DNA from: Rickettsiaceae bacterium
GTDB taxonomy: Bacteria; Pseudomonadota; Alphaproteobacteria; Rickettsiales; Rickettsiaceae
Assembly (NCBI GenBank): GCA_027485375.1
Contig: JAIXRE010000002.1
Coordinates: 1-37,006, forward strand
Reading direction: 5' to 3'
DNA length: 37,006 bases
In this document: in pieces, positions 19,749 to 30,199 of the stretch
Numbering within the stretch: position 1 is the first letter of the stretch
Layout: each line of letters opens with the position of its first letter
Program-made: the position numbers and the translations under genes
The notes under the pieces: model-generated
What the model saw: only the letters and a program-made list of their open reading frames with translations
Database searches by the model: none
Told to the model about the DNA's origin: nothing

Positions 19749-20315
19749 ATGTTCATTCAAACTGAAAATACTCCAAATCCTAATGCTATGAAATTTCTAC
19801 CAGCTGTTGCTGTGAGTCCAGAAAAGCCTATGCATTTTGATAATATTACTGAAGCAACTAAGGTTAGTGCTTTAGCTGGTAAGTTATTTGGCGTGCATGG
19901 TATAGAAGCCGTATTTTTTGGTAGTGACTTTATTACTATTACTAAATCTAGTGCTGTAGAATGGCAATTAGTCAAGCCGGAAATCTTGATGATAATAATG
20001 GATCACTTTGTTGCTGGACTTCCAGTATTTAACGATTCTACTAGCCTTCAACAAACTACCCTTGACCTTACAGATAAATCTGAACTTGAAAAACAAATAA
20101 TAGAAATTATTGAAACTAGAGTCCGTCCTTCTGTAGCAATGGATGGTGGTGACATCACATACGTTAGTTTTGAAAATGGTGTCGTTAAATTGCAGCTAAA
20201 GGGCTCTTGCTCTGGTTGCCCTAGTTCTACTATAACCTTGAAAAATGGTATTGAATCAATGCTTAAGCATTTTGTACCAGAAGTGCAGTCTGTTGAGGCT
20301 GCTAACGAAGAATAA
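19749..20315 (+). CDS. NifU-like / Nfu iron-sulfur scaffold protein
   Basis: MFIQTENTPNPNAMKFLPA N-terminal Nfu domain; VRPSVAMDGGDITYVSFENGVVKLQLKGSCSGCPSSTITLKNGIESML with CxxC. Confidence 0.95.
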   Translation: MFIQTENTPNPNAMKFLPAVAVSPEKPMHFDNITEATKVSALAGKLFGVHGIEAVFFGSDFITITKSSAVEWQLVKPEILMIIMDHFVAGLPVFNDSTSLQQTTLDLTDKSELEKQIIEIIETRVRPSVAMDGGDITYVSFENGVVKLQLKGSCSGCPSSTITLKNGIESMLKHFVPEVQSVEAANEE

Positions 20316-20338
20316 TACCAATTCTCAAGATTTGCTAT
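20313..20338. repeat. Dispersed TAATACCAATTCTCAAGA element starting at the nfu stop codon
   Basis: TAATACCAATTCTCAAGATTTGCTAT; first triplet TAA is the nfu stop. Resembles 16731-16760 (TATATCAATTCTCAAGAATTGCTAT). Confidence 0.6.
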
Positions 20339-20490
20339 CATAATAAAACCAGTACCTTCTGCTATCCTTAGTAAAATTACAACTTTTTTCAAAAAATCAA
20401 ATAGATTATAGCGCTTGTAACTACAACGTTATTTGTTGTGGTAATTATTAGGTGGTATACTTAATATATTAACCATTAGGTAATAATGTT

Positions 20491-23046
20491 ATGTCTAAAC
20501 AAGCAGATAATGAAGCTCCTAACGCAGAAATATTGGGTTTAAATCCAGGACAGGATGAGAGTATTAACCCTTCACCAGTAACTCCGGAGCAGGAAAAGGA
20601 GCGGGTAGAAGCTATTTTGCGTGCGCAAAAGCAGGTGCTAGAAAAAGAGTTAGCAGAACAGTTGGAAGAAGAACGAAAGAAAAAAGCCTCTGCTCAGGCA
20701 AGTAGTCAAGCTAAAGCTCCTGAAACTATAATAAATCCACTAGAATATCTACAGGGGCACCCAGAATTACAAAATAAACCAGAATTATTGCAAAAGCTAG
20801 TTCATGCTGAAAATCAGGCGCTATTTCAACAGGAAGGAAAACCTGTAGAGTGGAAAAGTTCTGCTGATGGTACTAGAAACATTTCTATACCTAATAGTGC
20901 TAAAGCGCTTAAAGAGACTAATACAAAAGAACAAACTATTGATGATGTGACAATCAAAAATGCTCGTTCAATTGACTTTCCAGTTAAGATTGATAACGGA
21001 CCGTTAAAGCTTTCAATGGCACTCAGAGATTTTGCTGGTAATAGCAAAGCTGTTTATTTTGAGGCGTGTTATAACAAGGAAGGTAGCTTAATAGAAATAG
21101 ACTCACCGCAGCCAGTGAAGTTTTATGGCGATGTGCCTTATATAGAAAAAGACGGACAAAAATATACCCTGCCAGTGACCAAGGCTAAATATGAGGAAAT
21201 GCTTAAGGCTGTAGAAACAAACAGAAGAATACATCTTGGTATTCCAGAAGTGCAATCCCAGCAGGCTCAAGCTGTTGATAAATTAGTAGACGCGCCGCCG
21301 CCGGTAGTATCACCAGGTAATAGACCGTCACCGCCTGCTGCTAAACTAAGGGGTAAACGTCCACCGCCGCCTGCGAGAAAACCACAACCTACGCCAGCAC
21401 CAGCAGCGGTAGCGTCATCACCAGCGGTAGCGTCATCACCAGCGGTAGCATCACCTATACCGACTCGACCTGAAGAGGTAGCACCACCGGCGAGTAAAGG
21501 TCCACCGCCGCCTCCAAGAAAACAGCATAAGCCACCGCCGCCTCGATCTGCAGCAGCAGTGCCACCAGCAGAAGCGGTACCAACAGTATCACCATCGCCG
21601 CCGTTAGATGTACAAGTGGCAATGCCGAATTTAGGTGCTCCACCACCGCCACCAGTAGAAGAGGTAGTCCCACCGTCGCCAAAAGAGGCACCACCGCCTC
21701 CACCTTCAAAGATAGCAGAGAAAAAACTACCCAAACAGCCCGATGAGGTTGCTGTAATTTATGAGCTAAATGCAAAAACTGAAAAATTAGCGGAATATGG
21801 GAAAAAAGTTTTTGAAGGCTTCGATGAGAAGAAAAGAAATTTAGTAAGTGAGAGAGAAAATCTTAAATGGTGGCAATTTGCTAAAAAAAGCATTATTGAT
21901 AAGGAGTTAGGGGCTTTAGAGAAAGAAATTCAGCATAACAGTAGATCGCATACTCAAAGTATAGAGGAATTAAAGGCGCAAACAGTAGCTGCGCAGCAAA
22001 AATTGGAAAAAATTAGAGAAGCTTCTGAGGATAGCTTGCGAAAGAAGAAAGAAGCCTTAATATTTGATAAGGCTAATAAGGCTAGGGAAAACAAGATAGC
22101 AGTGAACAAGGTAGCTACAGAGCAAGCTACAAAAACACTTAAGGAAGCGGCTAAGATAGAACGAGAAAGAAACTTAAAAGAAACCTTACCAGAGAAAGGT
22201 ATAGAAGAATTTAAGAAGCTAACCCCTGAAAAACAAGCAGAACGTTTAAATGGGGAGACTCAAAAAGTTTTAGGGGCTTTGTATAATAGCTTAGATGAGA
22301 CGAGGCAAAAAGAAGTATTAGAGAAATTAGATGATAATATGAAAGGTAATGTACTTTTTGCTACTGAGCGTGCTAAGCGTGAAGCGCCTAAGACTGAGGT
22401 ATCAGGAGCGCCGCCTCCTCAATCTCCTCAGCAGGAGCAACCTCAGTCACAACAGGGGCAATCTCAGCCACAGCAGGAGGCTTTAGTGCCACCAGTGGCG
22501 GCTGAACGCCATCGACAGCTTACACAAAAAGAGCAGCAGGAGTCGCTTCAGCCAAAGGAACTTGGCGCAAAAACTAAAAGTGATGATACAGTAGGTAGGA
22601 AAGGACAAAAAAGTGAGTTATTGGAGCAGCTTGAGGGAGACTTGGAAAAATTGAAGGATGGAAAAATTAACTCATTAAAAGAATTAGACCAACGACGAGA
22701 AGATTTATCAAAAGACCTAGCAAAGCTTAAATTGTGGCAAGTACTTGCAAAACTAGATGTTAGAAATCAGTTAACGGAAAATGAAAAAAAAATACAAGAT
22801 GTGACGGGGTATTATAATAATCAAATTGAAAGGGTCACTAGGAATTATAAAGCCGCCAAAACTCGTCATCCAGAGGTTGAGTCTGAGCACGATGCAGCTA
22901 AGAGTAAGGCGTCAGGTGTAAGAGATAGTTTAACTCATGGTCAGTCTACAACTAGTAATCCACCACTGCATCCTCCAGCTACCCCAGCTCTTGCTAAACC
23001 ACATGAACGTGGAGGGCGAGGGTCAAAGTCAGGTCCGGGTAAGTAA
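20491..23046 (+). CDS. Hypothetical proline-rich / coiled-coil protein, 851 aa
   Basis: Long ORF with an extended polyproline central region (RPPPPARKP, KGPPPPPRKQHKPPPPR, LGAPPPPP, APPPPPSK), Glu/Lys-rich coiled-coil segments on both sides, and a Gly-rich C-terminus GGRGSKSGPGK. Confidence 0.8.
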   Translation: MSKQADNEAPNAEILGLNPGQDESINPSPVTPEQEKERVEAILRAQKQVLEKELAEQLEEERKKKASAQASSQAKAPETIINPLEYLQGHPELQNKPELLQKLVHAENQALFQQEGKPVEWKSSADGTRNISIPNSAKALKETNTKEQTIDDVTIKNARSIDFPVKIDNGPLKLSMALRDFAGNSKAVYFEACYNKEGSLIEIDSPQPVKFYGDVPYIEKDGQKYTLPVTKAKYEEMLKAVETNRRIHLGIPEVQSQQAQAVDKLVDAPPPVVSPGNRPSPPAAKLRGKRPPPPARKPQPTPAPAAVASSPAVASSPAVASPIPTRPEEVAPPASKGPPPPPRKQHKPPPPRSAAAVPPAEAVPTVSPSPPLDVQVAMPNLGAPPPPPVEEVVPPSPKEAPPPPPSKIAEKKLPKQPDEVAVIYELNAKTEKLAEYGKKVFEGFDEKKRNLVSERENLKWWQFAKKSIIDKELGALEKEIQHNSRSHTQSIEELKAQTVAAQQKLEKIREASEDSLRKKKEALIFDKANKARENKIAVNKVATEQATKTLKEAAKIERERNLKETLPEKGIEEFKKLTPEKQAERLNGETQKVLGALYNSLDETRQKEVLEKLDDNMKGNVLFATERAKREAPKTEVSGAPPPQSPQQEQPQSQQGQSQPQQEALVPPVAAERHRQLTQKEQQESLQPKELGAKTKSDDTVGRKGQKSELLEQLEGDLEKLKDGKINSLKELDQRREDLSKDLAKLKLWQVLAKLDVRNQLTENEKKIQDVTGYYNNQIERVTRNYKAAKTRHPEVESEHDAAKSKASGVRDSLTHGQSTTSNPPLHPPATPALAKPHERGGRGSKSGPGK

Positions 23047-23160
23047 TTTTACAACTTTAGCGCAAAAAGCAAATACCATATTTTAGTATATTCGCAGTAA
23101 CAATTGTTGCAGCGTCTGCTAAGTGGTAACATTAATATATTAACTAATATAGTACATATT

Positions 23161-24528
23161 ATGGCAAAAAGTGACAAGGATAGGCAAGCAGTAGCACCGC
23201 AAATACCAATTGGTAGTTTAATGCAACCTTGGCAAGAATCAATGAAGGTGATTGCCGAGCAGCTTGATACGGTAGAAAGAAAGGCTAAGGTAGTTGTAGG
23301 GACAAAATGGTATAAGCGAGACACTCCAGAGCAGAAGAAGGCTAAGAAAGAAAAAAAGCAGGCTAAACAATTACATAAAGAACTACAGAAAGCAATTAAG
23401 CTAAGTGATAGCTTGGAATTTAATAGAAAAATAGCTGCGTTAGAAAAAGAACACCCAACCTATAAAGCAAATATAGAAAAGCTTTCAGTAGCGTATAAAA
23501 GAGCAAAATTTGGTCTTGACGAGCAGAAATATAATGAATATAGAGCTAAAATACAGGAGTTAGACGACTTAGCGAAAACAAGCCAGACATTTGCAGCGCA
23601 ATGGAAAGGTAAGGCTAGGACTGATTTATTAGAGATGCTTGAAGAGCCTAAAATCAGTAAGGAAGAGTTAGCCAAAAAATATGAAAAATTTTGTACAAAA
23701 TATCCAGTTGTTAAAGCTGAATTAGAGCGAGTTGCGCCAAATCCAAAATTTTTGGATTTAGTAAAGGCAGCGCATTATAATTATTATAATATAAAAGGCT
23801 ATAAGGCATCAGAGCAGGAAATACAGCAAGGTTTGCAGAAAGCTAGGAATCGACTAAAAATACCAGTTGGGACTTTGTTGCAGCAATCGCCGCAGCAACA
23901 GCAGCAGGTAGGGCAAGGAATAAAGGTAAATTCAACATCTCCAACGCAGCCGCAGGTAGTCCAACCAGTTCCAGTAGCGACGCCAACGCCGCAGCAGCCA
24001 GTATATTCAGGACCAGGGCAAGTAGCTAAGCCATCGCCGCAGCAAGCAGCAAATGCGCAGGCGTCAGTAGGGCAAGGGATAAAGGTAAATCCAGCATTAT
24101 CAACACAACCAACGTCTATGGTTCAACCTGTGTTAGTACAGCAGCCGCAGCAAGCAGCAAATGCGCAGGGTCAGGCGTCAGTAGGGCAAGGAACGCCGCC
24201 GCCAGCTAAGGATGCACCAGTAGCATTTAAAACGCCGCAAGCAGCGATCGCATCGCAGCTAGCAAATGCGCAGGGGCAAGAGCAACAAAAGCCTCCGTCA
24301 GTGGTAGAGGGAGAAAAACCACAAGTAGAAGCGAAGAAAAGACCACTACCGGCAGCTAGGAGTCCAGAAGTAAGAGCAGCAGAGCTTGCTAGGCAACAAG
24401 CAGACTCCATGAGAAGTACCTTAGCAGCCCAAAGCACTGCTGCTGGATCTTGTGCCTCGTCACCATCAACATCGCCATCAGTAGGTCAGGGGAAAGGTGG
24501 CAAAGGAGGAAGTGGTCCTACTCATTAA
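23161..24528 (+). CDS. Hypothetical Lys-rich N-terminal / Gln-Pro-rich repeat C-terminal protein, 455 aa
   Basis: [16 protein letters not shown]... with repeats [23 protein letters not shown] / [24 protein letters not shown] and QQAANAQ; Gly-rich end [12 protein letters not shown]. Start at 23161 preferred over 23104 because the intervening DNA carries the shared upstream motif. Confidence 0.75.
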   Translation: MAKSDKDRQAVAPQIPIGSLMQPWQESMKVIAEQLDTVERKAKVVVGTKWYKRDTPEQKKAKKEKKQAKQLHKELQKAIKLSDSLEFNRKIAALEKEHPTYKANIEKLSVAYKRAKFGLDEQKYNEYRAKIQELDDLAKTSQTFAAQWKGKARTDLLEMLEEPKISKEELAKKYEKFCTKYPVVKAELERVAPNPKFLDLVKAAHYNYYNIKGYKASEQEIQQGLQKARNRLKIPVGTLLQQSPQQQQQVGQGIKVNSTSPTQPQVVQPVPVATPTPQQPVYSGPGQVAKPSPQQAANAQASVGQGIKVNPALSTQPTSMVQPVLVQQPQQAANAQGQASVGQGTPPPAKDAPVAFKTPQAAIASQLANAQGQEQQKPPSVVEGEKPQVEAKKRPLPAARSPEVRAAELARQQADSMRSTLAAQSTAAGSCASSPSTSPSVGQGKGGKGGSGPTH

Positions 24529-26002
24529 TACCAAGCAGGTGCCAAATGCTATTTATTTTGTCTACCACTTCCTTGCTACTAGTAATAACCTCTCCCCAAG
24601 CGCGGTTAGTTTCTGGTGGTATTTTATTAGTAGCATCGAGCCCCATTTTGCTACCAAGCCCTGAAACAGGAGAGGCAAAATCAAGGTAATCTATGGCTGA
24701 ATTTTCAATGAACGTTGTATCACGTTTTGGATCACACCTAGTGGAAATAGCCCATATTACTTCTTTCCAGTCACGTATATTTATATCATCGTCTACTACA
24801 ATGACAAATTTTGTATATGTAAATTGTCGCAAATACGACCAAATACCAAGCATAATTTTCTTAGCTTGTCCTGGATAAAGTTTTTTAATTGAAACAACAG
24901 CTACCCTATAGGAACAGCCCTCAGGAGGTAGCCAAAAATCTACTATTTCAGGAAATTGCTGTTGTATTAATGGTACAAAAACCTCATTTAAAGCCTCGCC
25001 AAGTATTGATGGTTCATCAGGCGGTTTTCCGGTATAAGTGCTTAGGTAGATAGGATTCTTTTTCATCGTTATAGCTTTAACGTTGAAGACAGGAAAGTAT
25101 TCTACATCATTATAGTAGCCAGTATGATCGCCAAAAGGACCTTCTGGTAGGTATTCATCAAAACTTATCTCACCTTCAATGACGATTTCCGCATTTGCTG
25201 GCACTTTGAGGTCAATTGTCTTGCACTTTACCAACTGGACTGATTTATTACCTATTAAACCAGCAAAATCATATTCAGAAACGTTATCAGGCAAAGGCAT
25301 TACAGCCGCTAAGGTGGTTGCTGGATCTGTTCCAATAACTGCTGCGGCAGGAAAAGGATCTGGTCTAGTGTTTTGCCACCTTTTATGATGCTGCTCCCCT
25401 CCACGCATTTTAAGCCAGCGCATGATTAGCTTATTTTTGCCTGCAAGCTGTAATCTGTAGATACCAAGGTTATAATTATCTATTTTCTCGTTAGCTGGTC
25501 CTTTAGTCACAATCAGCGACCAAGTAATAAGAGGGCTAATATCACCAGACCAACAAGTTTGTATGGGTAAAATGGTCAAATCTGGCTCTGTAATTACTAT
25601 TTGCTGGCAATCAGCTTTACTAACAGTTTTAGGCGGCATCGACAAAATTCTTTTTGCCAAGGGTAGCATCGACCACATTTCTTTCAAGGAAGAAGGCGGC
25701 GATGGTTGCTTCAAAAAAGCAAATAGCTTACCAAGCTCTCTTAAATCTTCTTTATTCTTAAGCCCAAGACCAAGAGCTATACGTTCGACGCTTGCATATA
25801 AATTAGTCAGAACAGGAAATTCAGATTTGCTACCATCATCCTTTATAACGTTCTCAAATAGCAAAGCTGGACCTCCTGATTCTAAGACTCTCTTACTAAT
25901 CTCAGTAATTTCCAGTTTAGCCCTAACTGGGTATGTAATACGCTGCAACTGGTTCTTCTTCTCAAGCTGCGCCAAAAATTCTGGTAGATCTTTAAAATTC
26001 AT
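24518..26002 (-). CDS. ubiD: 4-hydroxy-3-polyprenylbenzoate decarboxylase UbiD
   Basis: [128 protein letters not shown]. Confidence 0.97.
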   Translation of the reverse strand: MNFKDLPEFLAQLEKKNQLQRITYPVRAKLEITEISKRVLESGGPALLFENVIKDDGSKSEFPVLTNLYASVERIALGLGLKNKEDLRELGKLFAFLKQPSPPSSLKEMWSMLPLAKRILSMPPKTVSKADCQQIVITEPDLTILPIQTCWSGDISPLITWSLIVTKGPANEKIDNYNLGIYRLQLAGKNKLIMRWLKMRGGEQHHKRWQNTRPDPFPAAAVIGTDPATTLAAVMPLPDNVSEYDFAGLIGNKSVQLVKCKTIDLKVPANAEIVIEGEISFDEYLPEGPFGDHTGYYNDVEYFPVFNVKAITMKKNPIYLSTYTGKPPDEPSILGEALNEVFVPLIQQQFPEIVDFWLPPEGCSYRVAVVSIKKLYPGQAKKIMLGIWSYLRQFTYTKFVIVVDDDINIRDWKEVIWAISTRCDPKRDTTFIENSAIDYLDFASPVSGLGSKMGLDATNKIPPETNRAWGEVITSSKEVVDKINSIWHLLGINE

Positions 26003-27078
26003 ATGGTTTTACGCTTATATAGCCAAATACTGAAACTTAAAATAGCTAGAATATTTATATAATAAGCATATATAAAATAAATATTTTTTGTAGCTATATT
26101 ATGAAAACTAAAATGCGCATAGGTAGCAAAGACTATTGCTGCCGTGGTAAGTAAAATTTGCCTGATATGAGATTTTTTGTTATAGGGCTGTTTTAGAAAT
26201 ACCGCCAAAGCTAAAAAGGTCAGAACAAAATTATAAGCTGGCCATACCAATCTTTGATGACCTTCTGTAAGCAATTTTAGTTGCCTTTGCAAAGGTAAAC
26301 CACTATTTGGATGCAGTAGTTCGTTAAGATAATAAGCACTAACATCACGGTTATCCTTATCTTGTTTATGCTCGCTCTGTTGATTGCTATTTAATTCCAC
26401 AATTAACGAATCAAAATACAATCTAGTTAAATTACCATTGCTATCATATTCCTGCCTGTTACCTTCTTTTAGTTCAAATGCCAAAGAATTTTGATCTGCT
26501 AAAAATTGCCCTGATCTAGCGAAAACAATTACTGGCTTGTCCGCTCTATTGTCAAATAACACTAAACCATACAAGTAGCCGTCAGGAGATTTTTTATTTA
26601 CATAAACGGTGAAATTCTTGGAGATTTGGCTAAAAGTTTTTTCCTTAATTATGCTTGAAGTATAGTTATCTTTAAGGAAAGAAAGCTCGGATTTTAGCTT
26701 AGAGTAAGATGCTGGCATCGCAGACAGAGAAAGGTAATAGGCAAATATAGTGACCAATGCAGCAACTAGTATAGCAGGGACTGCAAGGCTTAAATTAGCT
26801 AACCCTGCATTTTTGAAAATGATAAGCTGCCTCTCTTCTCCTAGCCTATTATATGTATAAATAACTGCAAGAATCGTGATAAAAGGTAAAACCATAAATA
26901 ATAGTGATGGTACAACTAATATTACGAGACCTAAAAAATGCCCTAATCTAATTCCTTTATCAATCAAATACAGCAACTTTAATATTTGCGTTATCCAAAC
27001 TAAACTTGTAATAATAAAAGCAATGACCAGTAATGGCGTCAGGATACTTTTAGCGATATAGCGTTGATATATTAACAT
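25999..27078 (-). CDS. lptF: LptF/LptG (YjgP/YjgQ) permease, LptF-like
   Basis: [79 protein letters not shown]. Overlaps ubiD by 4 bp. Start at [10 protein letters not shown] preferred. Confidence 0.87.
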   Translation of the reverse strand: MLIYQRYIAKSILTPLLVIAFIITSLVWITQILKLLYLIDKGIRLGHFLGLVILVVPSLLFMVLPFITILAVIYTYNRLGEERQLIIFKNAGLANLSLAVPAILVAALVTIFAYYLSLSAMPASYSKLKSELSFLKDNYTSSIIKEKTFSQISKNFTVYVNKKSPDGYLYGLVLFDNRADKPVIVFARSGQFLADQNSLAFELKEGNRQEYDSNGNLTRLYFDSLIVELNSNQQSEHKQDKDNRDVSAYYLNELLHPNSGLPLQRQLKLLTEGHQRLVWPAYNFVLTFLALAVFLKQPYNKKSHIRQILLTTAAIVFATYAHFSFHNIATKNIYFIYAYYINILAILSFSIWLYKRKTI

Positions 27079-27084
27079 AATAAC

Positions 27085-27148
27085 TAATACCAATTCCCGT
27101 TTTTAAATAATCTAAACGGATTTTGCGAGTTTCGCAGGAGGTCTATTA
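27085..27148. repeat. Dispersed palindromic element, copy C (between pccA-like stop and lptF start)
   Basis: TAATACCAATTCCCGTTTTTAAATAATCTAAACGGATTTTGCGAGTTTCGCAGGAGGTCTATTA; contains the 15-mer shared with 7038-7052; the distal TTA is the pccA-like stop codon. Confidence 0.75.
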
Positions 27149-29149
27149 ATCTTCAAACTCTATAAGCACTTTTCCAGTAGAGACATTTTCCTTTTCAGAC
27201 ACAAAAATTTTGGCAATACGTGCTTTGCGTTCTGCAGTAATGATATTTTCCATTTTCATTGCTGTTAAAACTATCATATCCTGACCTGGAACTACTTCAT
27301 CACCTGGTTTAACTTTAATGGCTACAATTTGTCCAGATAGAGGAGCAACTAGCTCTATTTGTTCCTCTATAGTAGCCTTTTTTATAGACATTACCGCTTC
27401 AAGTTCAGACATTCTTGGAGAACGTACATAAGCTTTAACGCTAATTCCAGAGTGAGTAAGCTTATAACCAGTTTTGATATTTTCTAATTTAACGTTGACT
27501 TTATTACCATTCACGGTAGCGCAAAAAAGATGTCTACCTAGATTCCAGTTGCTGCGGATATAAATTCTATTATAGCCTTGTCTAATGTTAAAACCATCCT
27601 GCACTGGCTTTATAAGTACTGGAAATAGGCGATCATCAATTGCCACTACCCATCTTGTACCTATATTGTTAGCTTGGTCTATTATTTGTCCTGAAATTGA
27701 GGCTGCTCTGCGCTGTTCAGTAATAGAGGCAAAAATTGCAGTCGCTAAAAATACCTCTGTAATTTCTGAAGTCAAATTAGCACCAGAAAAGCCATCTGGA
27801 TATTCTTCTGAGATAAAGCCAGTATTAATATCGCCGCTGATAAAGCGGGGGTTAGATATTACAGCTTCCAAGAAACTAATATTGTGTGAAATTCCTTGAA
27901 TTATGTACGAACTTAAAGCGCTGCGCATAGTCTCTATGGCTTGCTCTCTAGTGTCATGATAGGTACAGAGCTTAGCGATCATAGGATCATAGAACATACT
28001 AACTTCGCCGCCCAGCTCAACACCGCTATCAACACGAACATTCTTATTTTTTGCAGGCTCGCTATAACCTATAATCCTACCACTTGAAGGTAAGAATCCA
28101 CGCGATGGATCTTCTGAACAGATTCTTGCCTCTATAGCCCAGCCATTTAGCTTAATATCTTCTTGTTTAAATGACAATTTCTCACCAGCGGCAATTTTTA
28201 CCATTTCCTCTACAATGTCAATACCAGTAATTAACTCTGTAACAGGGTGTTCTACTTGCAGGCGAGTGTTCATTTCTAAGAAATAAAACTGCTTGTTTTG
28301 ATCGACGATAAATTCAACAGTGCCCGCAGAGTAATAACCTACTCTCTTAGATAACGCTATCACTTCAGCATACATTTGTTGCCTGATTTCTTCAGTTATG
28401 AAAGGGCTTGGCGCCTCTTCAATAACTTTTTGATGGTGCCTTTGGATAGAGCATTCACGCTCTCCAAGACAAACAGCATTTCCATGTTGATCTGCAAGTA
28501 ACTGTATTTCAATATGCCTTGGTGACTCGATTAATTTTTCAATAAAAACTCTACCGTCACTGAAACTATTTACCGCCTCAAGTTTTGCTGATTCGAAAGC
28601 AGCACCCATATCTTGCGCGTTCCTTACTACTCTCATACCTCTACCACCACCACCAGCAGCAGCTTTAACAATTACAGGAAAACCTATATCCTCTGCTATA
28701 TCTATTGCTTGGGCAATAGTACTAATAGTACCCATATAGCCAGGCACAGTATTAACGCCAGCCTCAGTAGCTAACTTTTTAGCTTCAATTTTATCACCCA
28801 TTTGCTTAATAGCTTGAGTGCTAGGACCGATTAAGGTAACGCCTTCTCTTTTTAGGGTATTTGCAAAATTAGCATTTTCTGATAAGAATCCATAACCTGG
28901 ATGCACCGCTTGTGCTCCACTTGCTCTAATAGCATTAACGATATTTTTGATTGATAAATAACTTTCAGGGGCTGGAGCATTGCCAATATAATATGCTTCA
29001 TCTGCATATTGTACATGCATAGCATTAGTATCAGCCTCAGAATAGACGGCGACGGACTTAATTCCCATCTTTCTTAAGGTGCGCATGATTCTAAGCGCAA
29101 TTTCACCGCGGTTCGCAATTAAAACTTTATCAAATAATGGTTTGTTCAT
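27146..29149 (-). CDS. pccA: Propionyl/acetyl-CoA carboxylase alpha subunit (biotin carboxylase + biotin carrier domain)
   Basis: FDKVLIANRGEIALRIMRTLRKMGI, VIVKAAAGGGGRGMRVV, FLEMNTRLQVEHPVTELITGIDIVEEM and C-terminal biotinyl motif VLTAMKMENII; 667 aa. Confidence 0.93.
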   Translation of the reverse strand: MNKPLFDKVLIANRGEIALRIMRTLRKMGIKSVAVYSEADTNAMHVQYADEAYYIGNAPAPESYLSIKNIVNAIRASGAQAVHPGYGFLSENANFANTLKREGVTLIGPSTQAIKQMGDKIEAKKLATEAGVNTVPGYMGTISTIAQAIDIAEDIGFPVIVKAAAGGGGRGMRVVRNAQDMGAAFESAKLEAVNSFSDGRVFIEKLIESPRHIEIQLLADQHGNAVCLGERECSIQRHHQKVIEEAPSPFITEEIRQQMYAEVIALSKRVGYYSAGTVEFIVDQNKQFYFLEMNTRLQVEHPVTELITGIDIVEEMVKIAAGEKLSFKQEDIKLNGWAIEARICSEDPSRGFLPSSGRIIGYSEPAKNKNVRVDSGVELGGEVSMFYDPMIAKLCTYHDTREQAIETMRSALSSYIIQGISHNISFLEAVISNPRFISGDINTGFISEEYPDGFSGANLTSEITEVFLATAIFASITEQRRAASISGQIIDQANNIGTRWVVAIDDRLFPVLIKPVQDGFNIRQGYNRIYIRSNWNLGRHLFCATVNGNKVNVKLENIKTGYKLTHSGISVKAYVRSPRMSELEAVMSIKKATIEEQIELVAPLSGQIVAIKVKPGDEVVPGQDMIVLTAMKMENIITAERKARIAKIFVSEKENVSTGKVLIEFED

Positions 29150-29218
29150 AAATCTTTATAATAATACGTCTAAAATTTCGCCTAGTACTGCAGATTTAGT
29201 GCCTTAAGCCTTTTACGT

Positions 29219-30199
29219 TTAGCCAGTATACACTTCTGTCATTAATTCTGTTTCCTCAGGTAGCTTTGATTGCTCGGCAAATTCAGCTGCTTCCGCGACT
29301 ATCTCTTTAATTCTTTTTTCGATTGCTTTCAAGTCGTCTTCTGTAGCGTAAGAATTACTGATAATTTTATTTTTCAGCTCAGTAATAGGGTCTCGTTCTT
29401 TATATACTTCAACCTCTTCTTTGCTGCGATACTTGGCTGGATCAGACATTGAATGACCACGGTAACGGTATGTTTTCATTTCTAAAATAATAGGTCCTTT
29501 GCCAGAACGTACAAACTCAGCTGCTTGCTTAGCGGCAGAATATACAGCTTCTATATCCATACCGTCAACTTGGAAGCCTGGTATACCAAAAGAAAGCCCT
29601 TTCTTATATAATTCAGTAAATGAAGTGGAGCGCTTTACAGCAGTACCCATTGAGTATTCATTGTTCTCAATGATATAAATAACTGGCAAATTCCACAAGG
29701 ATGCCATATTAAATGCCTCATATACTTGTCCTTGATTTACTGCTCCATCACCCATAAAGGTAAAAGAAATATTATCAGTACCAAGATATTTTTCTGCAAA
29801 GCCAAGACCAGTACCTATAGGAACTTGCGCGCCAACGATGCCATGTCCACCATAAAATTTACCAGGTACGTTAAACATATGCATAGAGCCGCCCTTGCCT
29901 TTGGAGCAGCCTGTGGCTTTACCTGTAAGCTCAGCCATTACATATTTAGCATCAATACCAGATAATATTATATGTCCATGATCTCGGTAGCTAGTTATTG
30001 TACTATCACCTGGTTTTTTGATTAGCTCAATGCCTGTTATAACAGCCTCTTGACCGATATATAAATGACAAAAGCCACCAATTAATCCCATTCCATAAAA
30101 CTGACCGCATTTTTCTTCAAAACGCCTTATTAACAGCATTTTTTCATATGCTAAAACAGTCATTTTATCGCTTAGTTTGTACTTATCAATGCTAATCAT
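29219..30199 (-). CDS. pdhA: Pyruvate dehydrogenase E1 component alpha subunit
   Basis: MLLIRRFEEKCGQFYGMGLIGGFCHLYIGQEAV, GSMHMFNVPGKFYGGHGIVGAQVPIGTG, FMGDGAVNQGQVYEAFNMASLWNLPVIYIIENNEYSMGT, TYRYRGHSMSDPAKYRSKEEVE. Confidence 0.96.
   Translation of the reverse strand: MISIDKYKLSDKMTVLAYEKMLLIRRFEEKCGQFYGMGLIGGFCHLYIGQEAVITGIELIKKPGDSTITSYRDHGHIILSGIDAKYVMAELTGKATGCSKGKGGSMHMFNVPGKFYGGHGIVGAQVPIGTGLGFAEKYLGTDNISFTFMGDGAVNQGQVYEAFNMASLWNLPVIYIIENNEYSMGTAVKRSTSFTELYKKGLSFGIPGFQVDGMDIEAVYSAAKQAAEFVRSGKGPIILEMKTYRYRGHSMSDPAKYRSKEEVEVYKERDPITELKNKIISNSYATEDDLKAIEKRIKEIVAEAAEFAEQSKLPEETELMTEVYTG

Noticed and set aside
21267-21775. Two antisense Gly- or Leu/Val-rich ORFs opposite the proline-rich region
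   Set aside because: They result from CCACCG/CCGCCT proline codons read on the complementary strand; low complexity and no start context.
20491-23046. Direct assignment as RickA or Sca2-like actin nucleator
   Set aside because: Polyproline is present but no convincing WH2 or C-terminal acidic/central motif or autotransporter domain was seen; kept only as a hypothesis.
24518-24540. TAATACCAAG at the convergent 3' ends of the 455-aa gene and ubiD as a full repeat copy
   Set aside because: Only the terminal motif is present and it lies within UbiD C-terminal coding sequence; no matching arm or core was found, so it is mentioned but not called an element.
25563-26033. 156-aa plus-strand ORF opposite ubiD
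   Set aside because: Antisense to a clear UbiD coding region; composition fits a shadow ORF.
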